From: Humisphaera sp.
GTDB lineage: Bacteria; Planctomycetota; Phycisphaerae; Tepidisphaerales; Tepidisphaeraceae
Assembly: GCA_025351525.1 (NCBI GenBank)
Contig: JANXVV010000420.1
Coordinates: 1 to 8,906, forward strand
Direction: 5' to 3'
Length of the DNA stretch: 8,906 nucleotides
Position 1 is the stretch's first letter; every line of letters begins with the position of its first letter. This document shows positions 6,703-8,906 of the stretch, in pieces. The notes under the pieces are model-generated. The model did not search any database and was not told the DNA's origin. It was given only the letters and a program-made list of their open reading frames with translations. Both the position numbers and the translations under genes were made by a program.

Positions 6703-6734
6703 CACCGTAAACACGGGCTGGAAGCCCGTGCCAC
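6703..6734 (+). repeat. REP-like palindrome, plus-oriented unit of an inverted pair
   Basis: The core CACGGGCTGGAAGCCCGTG (6712-6730) has an 8-bp stem and a GGA loop and is followed by CCAC. Together with the unit at 6627-6658 it forms a near-perfect inverted repeat with a 44-base spacer, an arrangement like a BIME. It lies between the two cytochrome-like genes, 4 bases upstream (in the minus direction) of the preferred WD40 start codon, so in mRNA it would fold next to the ribosome entry site. Confidence 0.75.
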
Positions 6735-6807
6735 GTCGAGACTCACGGCAGATCAGCTAAAACATTTTCTAAGAACTGCTTTCGCAATTCGAATTTCCTT
6801 GCCAGGC

Positions 6808-8906
6808 TCAATGATTGAACATGAATTCCTGCGAATTCAGCAGGGCCCACAAAACGTCCTCCAAACCCTTCTGCTTTTCTTCGGGCTTGTCGCCCAGCAA
6901 CGCAACCAGCTTCTGACGTTCGTCCGGCGAGGCGGCGCGGTTCAAAGTACGCAGATATAAATCCGCAATGATGTCATCGGGCGACTTCTTCGCCTCCAGC
7001 ATTTTTCGGACCACGCCCCCGGCCTGAATTTTTCCCTGAACGACATCGCCGTTGATGAGCGTCAATGCCTGCGAAAGATTCGGGGCCATCGACACTTCGC
7101 ACGAGCAGACCGTTTCGCGCGTGGCACGTCCGAAGGTGGTCAGGAAATAGTTGGTGGTGCTGCCATCGGCGATCTCCACCGCGCGGGAACCGAGCGGCAA
7201 TCCCTTGAATTTCTCACGGCTTTCGGTGGCTTGGCAAATCATGTCCAGCATCACCTCGGCGCGCACGCGGCGGATGGCGGCATGACTGAAGTTGCGGTCG
7301 TCCGACGCATTGGTTTCATTCGTCTCAGAAGCCAACTGATACGTGCGCGACGTGCAGATATCGCGAACCAAGCGTTTGAAATCGTAGTTGTAACCGGTGA
7401 ATTTCTGACCGAGCGCATCGAGCAATTCGGGGTTCACGGCGGGGTTGCTGATGCGGACATCGTCGACCGGTTCGATGATCCCGTTGCCCAGAAAATGGGA
7501 CCAGACCATGTTCGCCAGATTCTTCGCGAAGTACGGGTTCTCCGGCGAAGCCAGCCATTTCGCCAGCACTTCGCGCCGATCCTTGCCCTTCACATCGGGG
7601 ATTTCCGCGCCGAGGAATTTCGGGACCACCTTGCGGCCGGCGATCGGATGCGCCACATCGCCGCCATTGCTATTGCTGACGATGATCTCGCGCGGGTCTT
7701 CGCCCTGTTTGCGGGCGACCTGGGCAAAGAAATCGGCGAAGCCGTAGTAGTCATCCTGGGTCCAGCGGTCGAACGGGTGGTTATGACATTGGGCGCACTG
7801 CACGCGCATGCCCATGAACACCTGCGCGGTGTTCTCGGCGATTTTCAGGGTATCGCGTTCGACGTTGTAGTAGTTCGTCTCCGGGCTTCTGAACGATCCG
7901 CCGCTGGAGCCGAGCAATTGCTGGACGATCTGATCGAACGGCACGTTGCGCGAAATTTTGTCTTCCAGCCATTCGTAATAGCGGAGGGCGGATTTGTAGC
8001 TGAGCGTCTGATTGTTGTCGGATCGAACCTTCAGCAATTCCGCCCACTTCATCACCCACATCTGTACGAATTCCTTGCGGCCCAGGAGTTCGTCGACGAG
8101 CTGTTCGCGTTTTTTGGCGTCGGTGGACTTCACAAATTTGTCGTGATCGGCGGAGGTCGGCAGCAGGCCGATGATGTCGAGATAGGCACGGCGGAGGAAG
8201 ACCTCATCGCTGCAGAGGGGCGAGGGAAGCAGCCGCATTTTCTTCAGCTTGGCGTCGACGAGCGTGTCGATGTAATTGTTCTCCGGCGTGTTCGGCCAGG
8301 CATATTTCACGCTCTTCGGAATCACGATCGCCTGAGTGCCGATGGTAAACGTCGCGAATCGGGCCATCACAAATGCCTCGCCACGTTTGCCGGCGGTGAC
8401 GAGACCATCAGGCGTGACGGTGGCGGAATTGTCGTTGTTGCTGAGAAAGACCGCGAGGTTTGTGACATCGCGCTCGGTGCCATCCGAATAATGCGCGCGG
8501 GCAACCAACTGCTGTTTTGTCCCCTCTTCCAACACCAGTTGATGCGGCAGCAACTCCATCGAGACGGGCTTGGCGACCTCCTGCGAATCGATCGGCGCGC
8601 CAGCTTCAAGCCAGCGCAGAATCGTGTTGTAATAGACACTGTCCACCTCGAACCGCTTGCCGCCCGTGTGGGCGACCGCGCCGACGGATTTCGTCAGCAG
8701 CAAACTTTCCCGCGGCAAGGCAAGATTGATTCGCCGGAGGGCCTGCTCGCGGGTGACTCGGTAGTAATCCCCATCCGCGTCGAAACCGAAGAGCGAAAGG
8801 CGGAAACCATCCCGACCGCGGGCCGCCCCGTGACAGCCACCGACGTTGCAACCCGAACGCAGAAACACCGGCATCACATCGAGCTTGAAGCTGATCGGAG
8901 GTTCGA
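6808..8906 (-). CDS. PSCyt2/PSD1 (DUF1549/DUF1553) cytochrome-like protein with Ig-like domain, 5' end off the window
   Basis: At least 698 residues, open to the right edge. The frame continues upstream of GTG 8877 as EPPISFKLD, which joins the usual family pattern, so the true start lies outside. Numbering from 8877: a haem-like motif CNVGGCH (10-16) in an N-terminal cytochrome region; a bacterial Ig-like (BIG2-type) domain around 107-187; PSCyt2 (DUF1549) from about 200, with NNYIDTLVDAKL and RRAYLDIIGLLP; a second haem motif CAQCH (361-365) followed by NHPFDRW; and PSD1 (DUF1553) to the end, with HFLGNGIIEPVDDVRISNP and SRTYQL. Such proteins are abundant in planctomycetes and are predicted to be exported, but their biochemical role is not established. 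The WD40/PSCyt1 gene follows in the same direction. The DUF1501 partner often found beside this family is not in the window. Confidence 0.92.
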   Translation of the reverse strand, partial: EPPISFKLDVMPVFLRSGCNVGGCHGAARGRDGFRLSLFGFDADGDYYRVTREQALRRINLALPRESLLLTKSVGAVAHTGGKRFEVDSVYYNTILRWLEAGAPIDSQEVAKPVSMELLPHQLVLEEGTKQQLVARAHYSDGTERDVTNLAVFLSNNDNSATVTPDGLVTAGKRGEAFVMARFATFTIGTQAIVIPKSVKYAWPNTPENNYIDTLVDAKLKKMRLLPSPLCSDEVFLRRAYLDIIGLLPTSADHDKFVKSTDAKKREQLVDELLGRKEFVQMWVMKWAELLKVRSDNNQTLSYKSALRYYEWLEDKISRNVPFDQIVQQLLGSSGGSFRSPETNYYNVERDTLKIAENTAQVFMGMRVQCAQCHNHPFDRWTQDDYYGFADFFAQVARKQGEDPREIIVSNSNGGDVAHPIAGRKVVPKFLGAEIPDVKGKDRREVLAKWLASPENPYFAKNLANMVWSHFLGNGIIEPVDDVRISNPAVNPELLDALGQKFTGYNYDFKRLVRDICTSRTYQLASETNETNASDDRNFSHAAIRRVRAEVMLDMICQATESREKFKGLPLGSRAVEIADGSTTNYFLTTFGRATRETVCSCEVSMAPNLSQALTLINGDVVQGKIQAGGVVRKMLEAKKSPDDIIADLYLRTLNRAASPDERQKLVALLGDKPEEKQKGLEDVLWALLNSQEFMFNH

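Noticed and set aside
6699..6746. GTG 6746 as start of the WD40 gene
   Set aside because: The extra residues (ARASSPCL and neighbours) are a translation of the second palindrome. They lie before a better signal-peptide start and have no ribosome binding site.
6601..6960. A 119-residue plus-strand frame crossing the REP pair
   Set aside because: It contains HGLEARAT, the typical spurious translation of this palindrome, and is otherwise antisense to the two real genes.
1..8906. CRISPR array, tRNA, rRNA or insertion-sequence transposase
   Set aside because: I saw no regularly spaced direct repeats, no tRNA- or rRNA-like sequence, and no transposase frame. The only repeats are the short palindromes described.

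Overview
The window looks like a chromosomal segment from a GC-rich member of the PVC superphylum, most likely a planctomycete or a verrucomicrobial relative. The main reason is the right half. It encodes two secreted c-type-cytochrome-like proteins built from the PSCyt1, PSCyt2 and PSD1 domains, which are greatly expanded in these phyla. Short palindromes with a GGA-containing loop, of the interspersed type common in such genomes, support this. The assignment is inference from gene content, since there is no rRNA or marker gene here.

Layout, left to right. 1-2264 (minus, runs off the left edge): a single-chain restriction-modification enzyme with an Mrr-like nuclease N-terminus and an N6-adenine methyltransferase core. 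2265-2565: a divergent intergenic region with a 13-bp palindrome and two REP-like hairpins. 2566-3366 (plus): a membrane-anchored, LpxO-like aspartyl/asparaginyl beta-hydroxylase-family protein that seems to lack one expected iron ligand. 3367-3783: a gene graveyard with a truncated phosphoesterase fragment and a possible BON-domain remnant. 3784-4510 (plus): a compact higB-higA toxin-antitoxin operon, possibly leaderless. 4560-6698 (minus): a PSCyt1 plus seven-bladed WD40 plus coiled-coil protein. 6808 to beyond 8906 (minus, runs off the right edge): a PSCyt2/PSD1 protein with a bacterial Ig-like domain.

How the genes may work together. The two large minus-strand genes on the right are codirectional, separated by about 110 bases, and probably form one operon for an envelope-associated cytochrome-like complex. 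The restriction-modification gene and higBA, with gene debris between them, give the left half an accessory, island-like character. The hydroxylase-like gene sits in that accessory part and would act on the envelope, if it is active at all.

The most unusual structure is a 32-base inverted REP pair at 6627-6734. It straddles the start region of the WD40 gene: one arm lies just upstream of the likely start codon, and the other encodes part of the signal-peptide N-region in frame.
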